Notes under the pieces: generated by a model
The model's input: only the letters and a program-made list of their open reading frames with translations
Database searches by the model: none
What the model was told of the DNA's origin: nothing
Shown here: positions 44,021 to 55,313 of the stretch, in pieces
Layout: every line of letters starts with the position of its first letter
Position numbering within the stretch: the first letter of the stretch is position 1
Translations under genes and position numbers: made by a program
NCBI RefSeq assembly: GCF_020740535.1
Contig: NZ_CP082362.1
Span: forward strand, 2,912,501-2,976,500
Direction: 5' to 3'
DNA length: 64,000 bases
Source of the DNA: Streptomyces profundus
GTDB taxonomy: Bacteria; Actinomycetota; Actinomycetes; Streptomycetales; Streptomycetaceae

Positions 44021-45160
44021 GTGACCGACGTACGTCCCGCTGTCGAAGGCGCCAGCGGCACCGAGGCCGATGTGCTCACCACCCTCTTCCACTCGGAGCA
44101 CGGGGGCCATGAGCAGGTCGTGCTCTGCCAGGACCGCCCCACCGGACTCCGCGCCGTCATCGCCATCCACTCCACGGCACTGGGCCCGGCCCTCGGCGGC
44201 ACCCGGTTCTTCGCCTACCCGGACGCGGCCGACCCCGAACGGGCCGCGCTGGCCGACGCGCTCAAGCTGGCGCGCGGCATGACCTACAAGAACGCGCTGG
44301 CGGGTCTGGAACACGGCGGCGGAAAAGCCGTGATCATCGGCGATCCCGAGAAGCTCAAGACCGATGAACTCCTGCTCGCCTACGGTCGTTTCGTGGCATC
44401 CCTCGGCGGGCGCTACGTCACCGCCTGTGATGTGGGGACCTATGTCCAGGACATGGACGTGATCGCCCGCGTCAACCGCTGGACGACGGGGCGCTCCCCT
44501 TCGAGCGGCGGTGCCGGCGACTCATCGGTGCTCACCTCCTACGGCGTCTTCCAGGCCATGCTGGCCTCGGCCGAGCACCGCTTCGGCTCCCCCGAGCTGG
44601 TCGGCCGCGCGGTCGGGGTCGCCGGCGTCGGCAAGGTGGGCCATCTGCTGGTCGACCAGTTGGTCGAGGCGGGCGCCCGGGTGGTCGTCACCGACGTCAA
44701 CCCGGAGGCGGTCCGCCGGGTGCTGGCCGCGCACCCCTCGGTCACCGCGGTCGACACCGTGGACGAGCTGCTCACCGACCCCACTCTCGACATCTACGCA
44801 CCCTGCGCGCTGGGCGGGGTGCTCAACGACCGGACGGTCCCGCTGCTGCGGGCCGGCATCGTCTGCGGCGCGGCCAACAACCAGCTGGCCCACCCGGGCG
44901 TCGAGAAGGACCTGGCGGAGCGCGGCGTCCTCTACGCGCCCGACTACGTGGTGAACTCGGGCGGGGTGATCCAGGTCGCCGACGAGCTCAACGGATTTGA
45001 GTTCGCACGTGCGAAGGCAAAGGCCGCTGGCATCCGCTCGACCGCGCGCGAGATCTTCCAACGCGCCGAAGCGGACGGCGTTCCTCCGGTCGTGGCGGCC
45101 GACCGGATCGCCGAGGCCCGAATCGCGCAGGCCAGGGGCACGGATCGCCCGTTTGCGTAA
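44021..45160 (+). CDS. vdh: Valine (branched-chain amino acid) dehydrogenase
   Basis: A 379-residue Glu/Leu/Phe/Val dehydrogenase. The substrate domain carries [10 protein letters not shown] and the catalytic lysines of [20 protein letters not shown]. The NAD domain has [20 protein letters not shown]. It oxidatively deaminates valine, leucine and isoleucine to 2-oxo acids, which in Streptomyces supply acyl-CoA precursors for macrolides. AGGAGT eight bases before the GTG decides the start; the ATGs upstream lack spacing. The gene is divergent from the unknown protein and is followed by the DUF3073 gene after 246 bp. Confidence 0.95.
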   Translation: MTDVRPAVEGASGTEADVLTTLFHSEHGGHEQVVLCQDRPTGLRAVIAIHSTALGPALGGTRFFAYPDAADPERAALADALKLARGMTYKNALAGLEHGGGKAVIIGDPEKLKTDELLLAYGRFVASLGGRYVTACDVGTYVQDMDVIARVNRWTTGRSPSSGGAGDSSVLTSYGVFQAMLASAEHRFGSPELVGRAVGVAGVGKVGHLLVDQLVEAGARVVVTDVNPEAVRRVLAAHPSVTAVDTVDELLTDPTLDIYAPCALGGVLNDRTVPLLRAGIVCGAANNQLAHPGVEKDLAERGVLYAPDYVVNSGGVIQVADELNGFEFARAKAKAAGIRSTAREIFQRAEADGVPPVVAADRIAEARIAQARGTDRPFA

Positions 45161-45406
45161 GACATGTCACCCCCCGCGGACGAGTCGTACTGGGAAAGAA
45201 GGTAAAATCGCCGTTGACCAGCAGAGAGGGTTCATCGGGCGTCGGACGTGGCGGCTCGGGTCCTGCGGACGGCGTACCGCGGGGTCCCCGGACCAGGTAC
45301 GGTTGAAGACCGATGGACTGGGCGCTTCTGAAGGGCCCGCTCTCAATCATGAACGGATGTCAACACTCCGGGGCCGTCGTGCCCCGTCGTTGAGGGGGTC
45401 GAGCCA

Positions 45407-45673
45407 ATGGGGCGCGGCCGGGCCAAGGCCAAGCAGACGAAGGTCGCCCGCCAGCTGAAGTACAACAGCGGCAGGACGGACCTTTCGCGTCTGGCCGAAG
45501 AGCTGGGTGCTTCTCCGACGCCGGACCAACAGCCGTCCAACGGCGAACGGGTCGAGAGCGACGATGAGCTGGACGACGACCTGTACGCACGGTACGCGGA
45601 GGTCTACAACGCAGAGGACGAGGAGGACGACCAGGAGCCGTCCCCCGACTCCTCGAAACGCCGTGGCGTCTGA
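45407..45673 (+). CDS. DUF3073 small conserved actinobacterial protein
   Basis: An 88-residue protein with the strongly conserved basic start MGRGRAKAKQTKVARQLKYN, a middle part (RTDLSRLAEELG) and a very acidic tail (DDELDDDLYARYAEVYNAED). The charge split and length are those of the DUF3073 family, found throughout actinobacteria. Function unknown; the N-terminus could bind nucleic acid. It is a single gene with a perfect terminator hairpin downstream. Confidence 0.92.
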   Translation: MGRGRAKAKQTKVARQLKYNSGRTDLSRLAEELGASPTPDQQPSNGERVESDDELDDDLYARYAEVYNAEDEEDDQEPSPDSSKRRGV

Positions 45674-45716
45674 CAGGCATTCCCGTCACACGTTTTCGCA
45701 TGGCGACAAGACTGGC

Positions 45717-45741
45717 CCGGTCCGGGACGATCCCGGACCGG
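45717..45741. terminator. Bidirectional terminator between DUF3073 gene and purM
   Basis: CCGGTCCGGGA, CGA loop and TCCCGGACCGG form a perfect 11-bp stem between the two convergent genes. There is no T tract. Confidence 0.75.
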
Positions 45742-45796
45742 TCTCAGTGTTGTCCGCGTCGCATTCCGCCGCGGACCGGTCGTGTTCCGCCGGAGA

Positions 45797-46867
45797 TCAG
45801 CGGGCGTAGTCGCCACTGAGGTTCACCGACTCGCCGTCGGGGTCCGCCGCGCCGATCTCGCCGGCGACCCACGCGGGCACGCCACGCTCCGCCAGCGTGG
45901 CCAGCGCCTGGTCCACCGCCTCGGGCGGCAGCACGGCGACCATGCCGACGCCCATGTTCAACGTCCGTTCCAACTCCGCCCTGGCGACCCGGCCCACCTC
46001 GCCGACCACCCCGAAGACGGGGGCGGGTGACCAGCTGCTCCGGTCGACCGTGGCACCGAGCCCCTCGGGCAGCACCCGGGCCAGGTTGTTGGCCAACCCG
46101 CCCCCGGTGACATGGGCGAAGGCGTGGATCTCGGTGGCCTCGATCAGCGCCAGGCAGTCGAGCGAGTAGATCCTGGTCGGCTCCAGCAGCTCCTCGCCGA
46201 GGGTGCGGCCGAACTCGGGCACCTCGCGCTCCAGCCCCCAGCCGGCCCGGTTGAGCAGCACATGGCGAACCAGTGAGTACCCGTTGGAGTGCAGTCCGCT
46301 CGCGCCCATCGCCAGCACCACGTCGCCGGCCCTGACCCGGTCGGCGCCCAGCAGGGCGTCCGCCTCCACCACGCCGGTGCCGGCGCCGGCCACGTCGTAC
46401 TCCTCCGGGCCGAGGAGCCCGGGGTGCTCGGCGGTCTCGCCGCCGACCAGCGCGCAGCCGGCCAGCACACATCCCTCGGCGATGCCCTTGACCAGCGCCG
46501 CCACCCGTTCGGGGTAGACCTTGCCGACGCAGATGTAGTCGGTCATGAAGAGCGGCTCGGCGCCGCACACCACCAGGTCGTCCACCACCATGGCGACCAG
46601 GTCCCGGCCGATGGTGTCGTGGATGTCCAGGCGCTGGGCGATGGCGACCTTGGTACCCACGCCGTCGGTGGCCGAGGCCAGCAGCGGACGCCGGTACCTG
46701 GTGAGCGCCGAGGCGTCGAACAGACCGGCGAAACCGCCGAGCGCGCCCACGCTCTCCGGGCGCTGGGCCTTGGCCACCCACTCCTTCATCAGCTCGACGG
46801 CGGTCTCTCCGGCCTCGATATCGACGCCGGCCGCCGCGTAGCTGGCTTCGGGCACGTTAGTCGTCAT
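45797..46867 (-). CDS. purM: Phosphoribosylformylglycinamidine cyclo-ligase (AIR synthetase)
   Basis: A 356-residue ATP-dependent enzyme that closes the imidazole ring to give AIR, the fifth step of purine synthesis. Family motifs are SYAAAGVDIEAGE, LLASATDGVGTKVAIAQ (ATP site), DLVAMVVDDLVVCGAEPLF, GETAEHPGL, and GLHSNGYSLVR. It follows purF by 45 bp on the same strand, so both are in one operon. The gap contains a short GC hairpin. The length is normal and no key motif is missing. Confidence 0.97.
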   Translation of the reverse strand: MTTNVPEASYAAAGVDIEAGETAVELMKEWVAKAQRPESVGALGGFAGLFDASALTRYRRPLLASATDGVGTKVAIAQRLDIHDTIGRDLVAMVVDDLVVCGAEPLFMTDYICVGKVYPERVAALVKGIAEGCVLAGCALVGGETAEHPGLLGPEEYDVAGAGTGVVEADALLGADRVRAGDVVLAMGASGLHSNGYSLVRHVLLNRAGWGLEREVPEFGRTLGEELLEPTRIYSLDCLALIEATEIHAFAHVTGGGLANNLARVLPEGLGATVDRSSWSPAPVFGVVGEVGRVARAELERTLNMGVGMVAVLPPEAVDQALATLAERGVPAWVAGEIGAADPDGESVNLSGDYAR

Positions 46868-46912
46868 CAGGGTCTCTCTCGTGTGAACTCCCGGCCGCCG
46901 GCCGGGAGCGCG

Positions 46913-48472
46913 TTACGGACGGCGCAGCGCGTCGGCCGCACCGGGGCCGGTGAGCAGGGGCAACGACGTGCCCTCCGACGCTCCGGCGGCGCGGGCGGCC
47001 GGCTGCTCCAGCACGTCCTTGCCCAGCAGCTCGGGGTCCGGCAGCTCCATCGGGTACTCGCCGTCGAAGCAGGCCCGGCACAGGTTGGGCTTGGCGATGG
47101 TGGTGGCCTCGACCATGCCGTCCAGGGAGATATAGGAGAGCGAGTCGGCGCCGAGCGAGGCGCCGATCTCCGCCACGGACAGGCCGTTGGCGATCAGCTC
47201 GGCCCGGGTGGCGAAGTCGATACCGAAGAAGCACGGCCACTTGATGGGCGGCGAGCTGATCCGGACATGGACCTCGGCGGCGCCGGCCTCCCGCAGCATC
47301 CGCACCAGCGCCCGTTGGGTGTTGCCCCGGACGATGGAGTCGTCGACCACGACCAGCCGCTTGCCGCGGATGACCTCTTTGAGCGGGTTCAGCTTGAGTC
47401 GGATACCCAACTGTCTGATGGTCTGACTCGGTTGGATGAAGGTGCGCCCCACATAGGAGTTCTTCACCAGGCCCGAGCCGTAGGGGATGCCGCTGGCCTC
47501 CGCGTAGCCGACGGCGGCCGGCGTGCCCGACTCGGGTGTCGATATCACCAGATCGGCGTCCACCGGGGCCTCCGCCGCCAGCCTCCGCCCCATCTCCACC
47601 CGGGAGAGGTAGACGTTGCGGCCCGCGATATCGGTGTCGGGGCGGGCCAGGTAGACATACTCGAACACACAGCCCCGAGGCTTCGCTTCTGCGAATCTGC
47701 TGGAGCGGAGGCCCTTCTCGTCCACGGCGATCATCTCGCCGGGCTCGACCTCACGCACCACCGAAGCACCCACGATGTCCAGCGCCGCCGTCTCCGAGGC
47801 GACCACCCAGCCGCGCTCAAGACGACCCAGCACCAGCGGCCGGAAACCCTCGGGGTCCCGGGCCGCGTAGAGGGTGTTCTCGTCCATGAAGACAAACGAG
47901 AACGCGCCCTTGACCCGGGGCAGCACCAGGGGCGCCGCCTCCTCGACGGTCAGCGGCTCGCCGCGCTCGTCGCGCTGCCCGGCCAGCAGCACCGTCACCA
48001 GATCGGTGTCGTTGGTGGTCGCCACCCGCTGCCGCGAGCCCCGGCCGACGGGCAGCTCGGCGACCAGCTCGGCCAGCTCCGCCGTGTTGACCAGGTTCCC
48101 GTTGTGGCCGAGCGCGATCGAGCCGTGTCCGGTGGCTCGGAAGGTCGGCTGGGCGTTCTCCCAGGTGGGAGCGCCCGTGGTCGAGTAGCGCGTATGCCCG
48201 ACCGCTATGTGTCCCGTCAGCGAGCCGAGGGCGGTCTCGTCGAAGACCTGGGACACCAGCCCCATGTCCTTGAAGACCAGAATCTTGGCTCCATCGCTGA
48301 CCGCGATCCCCGCGGACTCCTGTCCGCGGTGCTGTAGCGCATAGAGCCCAAAGAAGGTGAGCTTGGCGACCTCCTCGCCCGGGGCCCAGACGCCGAAGAC
48401 GCCGCAAGCGTCCCTCGGGCCTTTCTCGCCGGGGTCGAGGTCGTGGTTGAGTCGTCCGTCACCACGTGGCAC
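46913..48472 (-). CDS. purF: Amidophosphoribosyltransferase
   Basis: A 519-residue enzyme that commits PRPP and glutamine to purine synthesis. The nucleophile C23 in DACGVFGVW appears after a 22-residue propeptide, as in the Bacillus-type enzyme. The glutaminase motifs ALQHRGQESAGIA and HTRYSTTGAPTW, and the PRPP motif VVVDDSIVRGNTQRALVRML are present. Cys residues in the C-terminal half (CVFEYVY, CFFGID, LCRACFDGEYP) fit the 4Fe-4S-bearing class. The start is a GTG with AAGG just upstream. It is the first gene of purF-purM. Confidence 0.97.
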   Translation of the reverse strand: MPRGDGRLNHDLDPGEKGPRDACGVFGVWAPGEEVAKLTFFGLYALQHRGQESAGIAVSDGAKILVFKDMGLVSQVFDETALGSLTGHIAVGHTRYSTTGAPTWENAQPTFRATGHGSIALGHNGNLVNTAELAELVAELPVGRGSRQRVATTNDTDLVTVLLAGQRDERGEPLTVEEAAPLVLPRVKGAFSFVFMDENTLYAARDPEGFRPLVLGRLERGWVVASETAALDIVGASVVREVEPGEMIAVDEKGLRSSRFAEAKPRGCVFEYVYLARPDTDIAGRNVYLSRVEMGRRLAAEAPVDADLVISTPESGTPAAVGYAEASGIPYGSGLVKNSYVGRTFIQPSQTIRQLGIRLKLNPLKEVIRGKRLVVVDDSIVRGNTQRALVRMLREAGAAEVHVRISSPPIKWPCFFGIDFATRAELIANGLSVAEIGASLGADSLSYISLDGMVEATTIAKPNLCRACFDGEYPMELPDPELLGKDVLEQPAARAAGASEGTSLPLLTGPGAADALRRP

Positions 48473-48572
48473 ACCTTGAGTTTAGGCCAGAAGTGGCCGA
48501 CCGGGAGAACCCCTGGATTGTGAGACATGCCCCATGTGACGCCGGCTTTGGGCGCTTTGGGACGCTGGGCGG

Positions 48573-49376
48573 TCAGCCGAGCACGGGCAGTTCCGCCGCG
48601 AGCGCCTCGGCCCGGCCGCCGCTGGCCCGCAGCCGGCCGCCCGCCATCGCCTCCGACCAGCCGATCCGGCCGGTCGCCAGCCGCAGCCAGGTGATCGGGT
48701 CGCCCTCCACCACATTGGGCGGCGTCCCCCTGGTGTGCCGGGGCCCGGCCACGCACTGCACCGCCACGAACGGGGGCACCCGCAGCTCCGTCGACGCCCC
48801 GGGGGCCTTGGCCGCCAGGGCGTCGGCCAGCACCCGCACCGTGATCGCCAGCGCCTGCCGGTCCAGCCGCACGGCCACCCCCGCCCTGGCCAGGTCGTCG
48901 CTGTGCACCACCAGCTCGACCACCCGGGTGACGCTGAAGTCCAGCGCCCGCATCGCGCCGAAGGAGTGCGGGATCAGCAGATCGTCCCTGACCCCCGTCT
49001 CCACCACCGCGTCCAGCTCCTCGGCGGCCGAGTCGATGGCCGCGCGGTGGTCGGGCTGCCGCGCGGCGGCCTCCCTGGTGTCCGCGTCCGACGCCTCGGC
49101 GAGATCGCCGACCGTGACCGTCCAGCGGTCCAGATCCGTGGCCGGCCCGCTCGCCTCCGGCGCCGGCCTGGCCAGCAGCCGGGGCAGCGCGTCGATCTGC
49201 TGCGCGATATGCGCGAGCAGCAGGCCGACGTCCCAGCCGGCGAGCCCCGTCGGCCGCGTCAGGTTCGCCTCGGGCAGCTCATGGGCGGCCAGCCGTACGA
49301 ACTCCACCTGGGCGAGCAGCGCGTCGCGGACCCGATCCGGGTGATAGGCGCGGGGCTTGCGTCGGATGGCAGACAT
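48573..49376 (-). CDS. Maleylpyruvate-isomerase/DinB-like protein with sterol-carrier domain
   Basis: A 267-residue protein. The N-terminal half is a DinB-like four-helix bundle of the MDMPI family (EFVRLAAHELPEANLTRPTG, GWDVGLLLAHIAQQID), normally linked to mycothiol-dependent enzymes. The C-terminal part (FVAVQCVAGPRHTRGTPPN, GDPITWLRLATGRIGWSE) matches the SCP2-like domain seen in these proteins. A substrate cannot be assigned. It lies 100 bp upstream of purF on the same strand and may share its transcript. It is divergent from the PH-domain gene. Confidence 0.83.
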   Translation of the reverse strand: MSAIRRKPRAYHPDRVRDALLAQVEFVRLAAHELPEANLTRPTGLAGWDVGLLLAHIAQQIDALPRLLARPAPEASGPATDLDRWTVTVGDLAEASDADTREAAARQPDHRAAIDSAAEELDAVVETGVRDDLLIPHSFGAMRALDFSVTRVVELVVHSDDLARAGVAVRLDRQALAITVRVLADALAAKAPGASTELRVPPFVAVQCVAGPRHTRGTPPNVVEGDPITWLRLATGRIGWSEAMAGGRLRASGGRAEALAAELPVLG

Positions 49377-49480
49377 GACACGGAGCTTACCGACGGCCCC
49401 ACGGGAGCGAAGGTGACAAGGTCATACCAAGTCGCCGGGCGCCGGACGGGTGCGGGGCCCGCCCGCCTAGGATGCGCGTC

Positions 49481-50005
49481 ATGGCATATGCGGACCGGTA
49501 CCTGGCCGAGGACGAGGAACTCCTCTACGAGACCCGGCAGCACTGGACCACCCTGGTGAGCGAGTTCCTGCTGCTGTGCGTGATCATCGCGGTGGCCGGC
49601 GGCCTCGTCTGGGCGCTGCCGACCGACGAGGACTGGGGCCGGACCGGCGTCTGGGTGGTGCTGGGCGTCGCCGGTGTGGCGGCGATCTGGCTCTGGCTGG
49701 TGCCGCTGCTCCAGTGGCGCGCCACCCTCTACTTCCTCACCACCAAGCGCCTCCACAAGCGGTCGGGCTTCCTCTCCAAGTCCGGCCGCAGCATTCCGCT
49801 GGCGCGGGTGAACGACGTCGCCTTCTCCGCCTCGCTGTGGGAGCGGATCATGCGCTACGGGACGGTCCGCGTCCAGTCGGCGTCCGAGCAGGGCATGATG
49901 ACGCTCCGGCATGTGCCCAACCCCGAGGCCCTGAAGAACCAGGTGTACCAGGCGATCGACGGACTCCGCGACGAGCCGCCGGCCCAGCCGCCCTACGGAG
50001 CGTGA
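49481..50005 (+). CDS. Bacterial PH-domain (YdbS-like) membrane protein
   Basis: A 174-residue protein with two N-terminal membrane helices (about 26-46 and 56-77) and a bPH2 domain (LYFLTTKRLHKRSGFLSKSG, RSIPLARVNDVAF, GTVRVQSASEQGMMTLRHVP). These domains sit at the membrane, and the function is unknown. The ATG at 49481 is chosen over 49472: TAGGAT at 49468-49473 looks like a -10 box only seven bases from this ATG, which suggests a leaderless message, and it also offers an AGGA ribosome binding site. Confidence 0.9.
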   Translation: MAYADRYLAEDEELLYETRQHWTTLVSEFLLLCVIIAVAGGLVWALPTDEDWGRTGVWVVLGVAGVAAIWLWLVPLLQWRATLYFLTTKRLHKRSGFLSKSGRSIPLARVNDVAFSASLWERIMRYGTVRVQSASEQGMMTLRHVPNPEALKNQVYQAIDGLRDEPPAQPPYGA

Positions 50006-50099
50006 CGGCCCGCCGCGCTCCGGCCGGTCTCGCCGAACTAAACCGACAAAGAGGGCCAATCGCCTGAATGTCCCGCCGGATGGCGGGTACCCCGGCGGC

Positions 50100-50552
50100 A
50101 TGGCTGGTATCGAACTGCGCAGCACGGCATTCAACGACCGGACACCCATCCCCGGCCGCCATGCCAAGGACGGCGAGAACATCTCCCCACCGCTGACCTG
50201 GTCGCGGCCCCCCAACGGCACGGAGGAGCTGGTCCTGCTCTGCGAGGACCCGGACGCGCCGTCCGGAACCTTCGTGCACTGGCTGGTCACCGGCATCGAT
50301 CCGGACAGCGGCGGCGTCGCGGCCGGTGAGCTGCCCGACGGTGGCACCGCACACCTCAACAGCTTCGGCGAACCCGGCTGGGGCGGCCCCCAACCGCCGA
50401 TCGGCGACCGGGCCCACCGTTACCGCTTCCGGCTGTACGCGGTCCCCGAGCCGGTACCCCTGCCGGACAGCGCCAGCGCCACCCAGGTGCACCGCACCAT
50501 GAGCCAGCACGGGCTGGCCAGCGGCCTGCTGACCGGCCTCCACCAGCGGTGA
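50100..50552 (+). CDS. YbhB/YbcL-family (PEBP, Raf-kinase-inhibitor-like) protein
   Basis: A 150-residue single-domain protein with the phosphatidylethanolamine-binding-protein motifs: LCEDPDAPSGTFVHWLVTGI (ligand-site Asp and His) and GDRAHRYRFRLYAV. The role of bacterial members is poorly known; ligand binding or kinase modulation is proposed. It lies 94 bp after the PH-domain gene and 33 bp before the next one, all in one direction, so the three may form an operon. Confidence 0.93.
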   Translation: MAGIELRSTAFNDRTPIPGRHAKDGENISPPLTWSRPPNGTEELVLLCEDPDAPSGTFVHWLVTGIDPDSGGVAAGELPDGGTAHLNSFGEPGWGGPQPPIGDRAHRYRFRLYAVPEPVPLPDSASATQVHRTMSQHGLASGLLTGLHQR

Positions 50553-50585
50553 CCGCCGGCACCACGGAGAGGAAGTGAGGGCGAG

Positions 50586-51086
50586 ATGGTCCGCAAGAAG
50601 GTAGAGGGCAACGAGGAACAGCGGCGCGCGGCGGCCCGATCCGCCCGCGAGGCGGGCGAGAGCCCCAGCGCGCGCAACGTCACCACCGGGGGCTCCAAGC
50701 AGCGCACCCATGTGCCGGACCGCAACTCGTGGAGCCACGAGGAGCGGACTGAGCCCCTGGAGCGGGGCAAGCAGCGGGTGGAGGCGGCCGAGGAGGAGGC
50801 CCGACGGGCGGAGCCCCCGCCCGCCCCGCCCCCGGGCCGCGACTTCACCGGCCGGGCCCACCCCGGCTACGACCAGGAGCACCAGGCAGTCTTCCAGGCC
50901 GTCGCCACGGCCGAACGCCGCCACGGCGGCAACGCGGTCCACGCCCACGAGGTGGCCCGCACGGCGGGCCTCCCCCACGACCGCACCAAGGTCCTCCTCC
51001 ACGATCTGGTGACCGACCAACGCCTCGTCACCAAGCTGGAGAACACCGACACCCCGGACATGGGCCCCCGCTACGAGACCCGCTGA
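50586..51086 (+). CDS. Conserved streptomycete protein with charged N-terminus and winged-helix-like C-terminus
   Basis: A 166-residue protein. Residues 1-75 are highly charged (KKVEGNEEQRRAAARSAREA) and probably disordered. After a Pro-rich hinge, the last 75 residues (QEHQAVFQAVATAERRHGGN, ARTAGLPHDRTKVLLHDLVT, DQRLVTKL) look like a small winged helix, suggesting nucleic-acid binding. I do not recognise a named family. GAGG upstream of the ATG supports the start. Confidence 0.75.
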   Translation: MVRKKVEGNEEQRRAAARSAREAGESPSARNVTTGGSKQRTHVPDRNSWSHEERTEPLERGKQRVEAAEEEARRAEPPPAPPPGRDFTGRAHPGYDQEHQAVFQAVATAERRHGGNAVHAHEVARTAGLPHDRTKVLLHDLVTDQRLVTKLENTDTPDMGPRYETR

Positions 51087-51520
51087 CCGCTCGCCGCCCG
51101 GGCTTCGGCCACCGCGCCCCCTGGGGGCGCGGGCCGGGGCCGGCGGCCGGCCGCGGGCCGGCAGGTTCCAGCCGAAGACGAGAGACCGAGGCACGGTGCC
51201 CGAATGCCCGGCCGAAGGCCGGCAACCGAGGCAACGGATGACCGAATGCCCGACCGGGGCAGGCCGGCGGGCCCAGCCGGGCTCCGCCTCCGGCCCGCCC
51301 CGGCCGGAAGGCACCGACCGGCAGGGGGCGGTCCGACCGCCGGCTCGGGGGGTCGGCCGGGCGCCCCGCGTCCCCGCCGCCGGGGGCCCGCGCCGGCGCC
51401 ATCAAGGCCGGAGTGGGCGGTGGGCCCGGCCCCCGGCCGGGAAGGCCAGGGGCTCGGGCAGTTCCCAAGCGCACCGCGCACCACGCGCCGGGGACCAAGG
51501 CACCGGCTGGCGGGCGGAGG
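51087..51520. repeat. Convergent gene-free region with degenerate repeats
   Basis: About 430 bp between convergent genes, with related words such as accgaggcacggtgcccgaa and accgaggcaacggatgaccg (near 51189 and 51228, each followed by gaatgcccg), and several ccggccgg-type short inverted repeats, for instance around 51125-51165. No credible ORF. The hairpins may serve as terminators. Confidence 0.5.
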
Positions 51521-51913
51521 TCAGGGGGCCGTGGCGCGGTCCTGGGGGCCCGCTTCGACGCAGAACTCGTTGCCGGCCGGGTCGGCGAGGACGGCCCAGC
51601 CGCGGCCGTTCGGCTTGCGGCGGTCGTCCACCAGCGTCGCGCCCAGCGCGAGGACGCGCTCGACCTCCGCGTCCCTGGACACCTCGGGCTCCAGGTCCAG
51701 GTGGACGCGGTTCTTGAGCGACTTCCCCTCGGGCACCCGGACGAAGAGCAGCGTCGGCTGGCCGGCCGGGACGGCCAGCGCGACCTCGTCGTCGCCCGGC
51801 TCGTCGATCTGGTCGACGGGGTGGCCGAGCACCCCGCTCCAGAACTCGGCCAGCGCGTAGGGCTCGTGCGGCGGGGCGCAGTCGAAGGTGATGTGACGTA
51901 TCGCGGACGGCAT
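51521..51913 (-). CDS. VOC-superfamily (glyoxalase/bleomycin-resistance-like) protein
   Basis: A 130-residue single VOC domain. The start is IRHITFDCAPPHEPYALAEF with a typical WSGVLGHPV. The metal-binding pattern is visible as H (RHITFD), H (RVHLDLEP) and E (GNEFCVEA). The substrate is unknown. AGGAGAG five bases before the ATG is a strong site. It begins 60 bp after the purL stop on the same strand and is probably the last gene of that operon, though no purine role is evident. Confidence 0.9.
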   Translation of the reverse strand: MPSAIRHITFDCAPPHEPYALAEFWSGVLGHPVDQIDEPGDDEVALAVPAGQPTLLFVRVPEGKSLKNRVHLDLEPEVSRDAEVERVLALGATLVDDRRKPNGRGWAVLADPAGNEFCVEAGPQDRATAP

Positions 51914-51924
51914 CGGCTCTCCTT

Positions 51925-51973
51925 GCTCGTGCCTCAGGTGAATCGCTCGTGCCTCGGGCGAATCGCTCGTGCC

Positions 51974-51984
<11 letters not shown>
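51925..51984. repeat. Three tandem 20-bp repeats across the purL stop codon
   Basis: gctcgtgcctcaggtgaatc, gctcgtgcctcgggcgaatc and gctcgtgcctcaggcgaaca follow one another without a gap. The third contains the last codons and stop of purL (51974-51976). The duplicated copies therefore extend the 3' end beyond the stop and partly supply the upstream part of the VOC gene's ribosome binding site. Confidence 0.85.
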
Positions 51985-54240
<2,256 letters not shown>

Positions 54241-54241
<1 letters not shown>

Positions 54242-54915
54242 CAGGCGACCAGCTTCTTGAGTACCGAGGTGAAGAACGGGATGCCGTCCGTGGTGGGCCC
54301 GGTGAGGGCCTCGACGGCGTGCTCCGGGTGGGGCATCAGGCCGACGACGTTGCCGGCCGCGTTGGTCAGCCCGGCGATGTCCCGGCGGGAGCCGTTCGGG
54401 TTGCGCTCCAGGTAGCGGAAGGCGATCCGGCCCTCGGCCTCCAGCTCGTCCAGGGTGCGCTCGTCGGCGACATAGCCGCCCTCGCCGTTCTTCAGCGGAA
54501 CGGTGATCTCGGCGCCGGCCTCGAAGTCCCCCGTCCAGGCGGTGTCGGCGTTCTCCACGCGGAGCCGCTGGTCCCGGCAGACGAAGTGCAGATGGTCGTT
54601 GCGGGTCAGCGCGCCGGGCAGCAGATGGGATTCGCAGAGCATCTGGAACCCATTGCAGATCCCCAGAACGGGGAGCCCGTCCTTGGCCCCCGCAATGATC
54701 GTTTCCATCACGGGAGAGAAACGCGCGATGGCGCCGGAACGAAGATAGTCGCCATAGGAGAATCCGCCGGGCAGGATCACGGCATCCGTCTGGTGGAGAT
54801 CTTTGTCACCGTGCCAGAGGGCGACGGGCTCGCCACCGGCCAGCTTTACCGCACGGGCGGCGTCCCGATCGTCGAGGGAGCCGGGAAATGTGACGACTCC
54901 TACACGAGTGGTCAC
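54241..54915 (-). CDS. purQ: Phosphoribosylformylglycinamidine synthase, glutaminase subunit
   Basis: A 224-residue class I glutamine amidotransferase that feeds ammonia to PurL. The nucleophile Cys is in [11 protein letters not shown], the His/Glu pair in [10 protein letters not shown], and [20 protein letters not shown] is typical of PurQ. The GTG start overlaps the purS stop (GTGA). The middle gene of purS-purQ-purL. Confidence 0.97.
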
Positions 54916-55211
54916 CGGGCCACCTCTTCTTCCGCCCCATTGCCCGTGGCGCTCCCGGCCGCGTCGACCTCCTCGACGCGGACCGTGAAGTCCTCGATCA
55001 CGGTGTTGGCGAGAAATGTGTCGGCGATCTCCCTGATCCGGGCCAGCGCGGCCTCGTCAACCGGCCCTGCCAGGTCGAGTTCGAAGCGCTTCCCCTGGCG
55101 GACATCGGTGATCCCGTCAAACCCGAGACGGGGCAGTGCGCGCTGCACGGCCTGCCCCTGGGGGTCGAGGATCTCGGGCTTGAGCATGACGTCAACTACG
55201 ACGCGGGCCAC
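54912..55211 (-). CDS. purS: Phosphoribosylformylglycinamidine synthase subunit PurS
   Basis: A 99-residue protein that bridges PurL and PurQ and helps channel ammonia. The family pattern [40 protein letters not shown] and KRFELDL is complete; a short acidic tail follows. The GTG at 55211 has GGGAG seven bases upstream; a longer frame would run into the promoter. It is the first gene of the operon. Confidence 0.96.
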   Translation of the reverse strand: MARVVVDVMLKPEILDPQGQAVQRALPRLGFDGITDVRQGKRFELDLAGPVDEAALARIREIADTFLANTVIEDFTVRVEEVDAAGSATGNGAEEEVAR

Positions 55212-55279
55212 TGGCTTACTCCCGGTGGTGTTGCGAGTGCTGGTGATGCGGGGCTCTGATGCTTCACGCCGCACGGATC

Positions 55280-55313
55280 AGCGTACCCGGCGAAGAAATC
55301 TACGCGAGTAGAT
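55280..55313 (-). promoter_or_regulatory. Candidate purSQL promoter with palindromic operator
   Basis: On the minus strand TACGCT (55285-55280) is a good -10 hexamer. A 16-bp palindrome ATCTAC-GCGA-GTAGAT (55298-55313, perfect 6-bp arms) lies immediately upstream, over the -35 region. A dimeric repressor there would block the promoter. I could not find the same site before purF or purC in this window. Confidence 0.5.
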
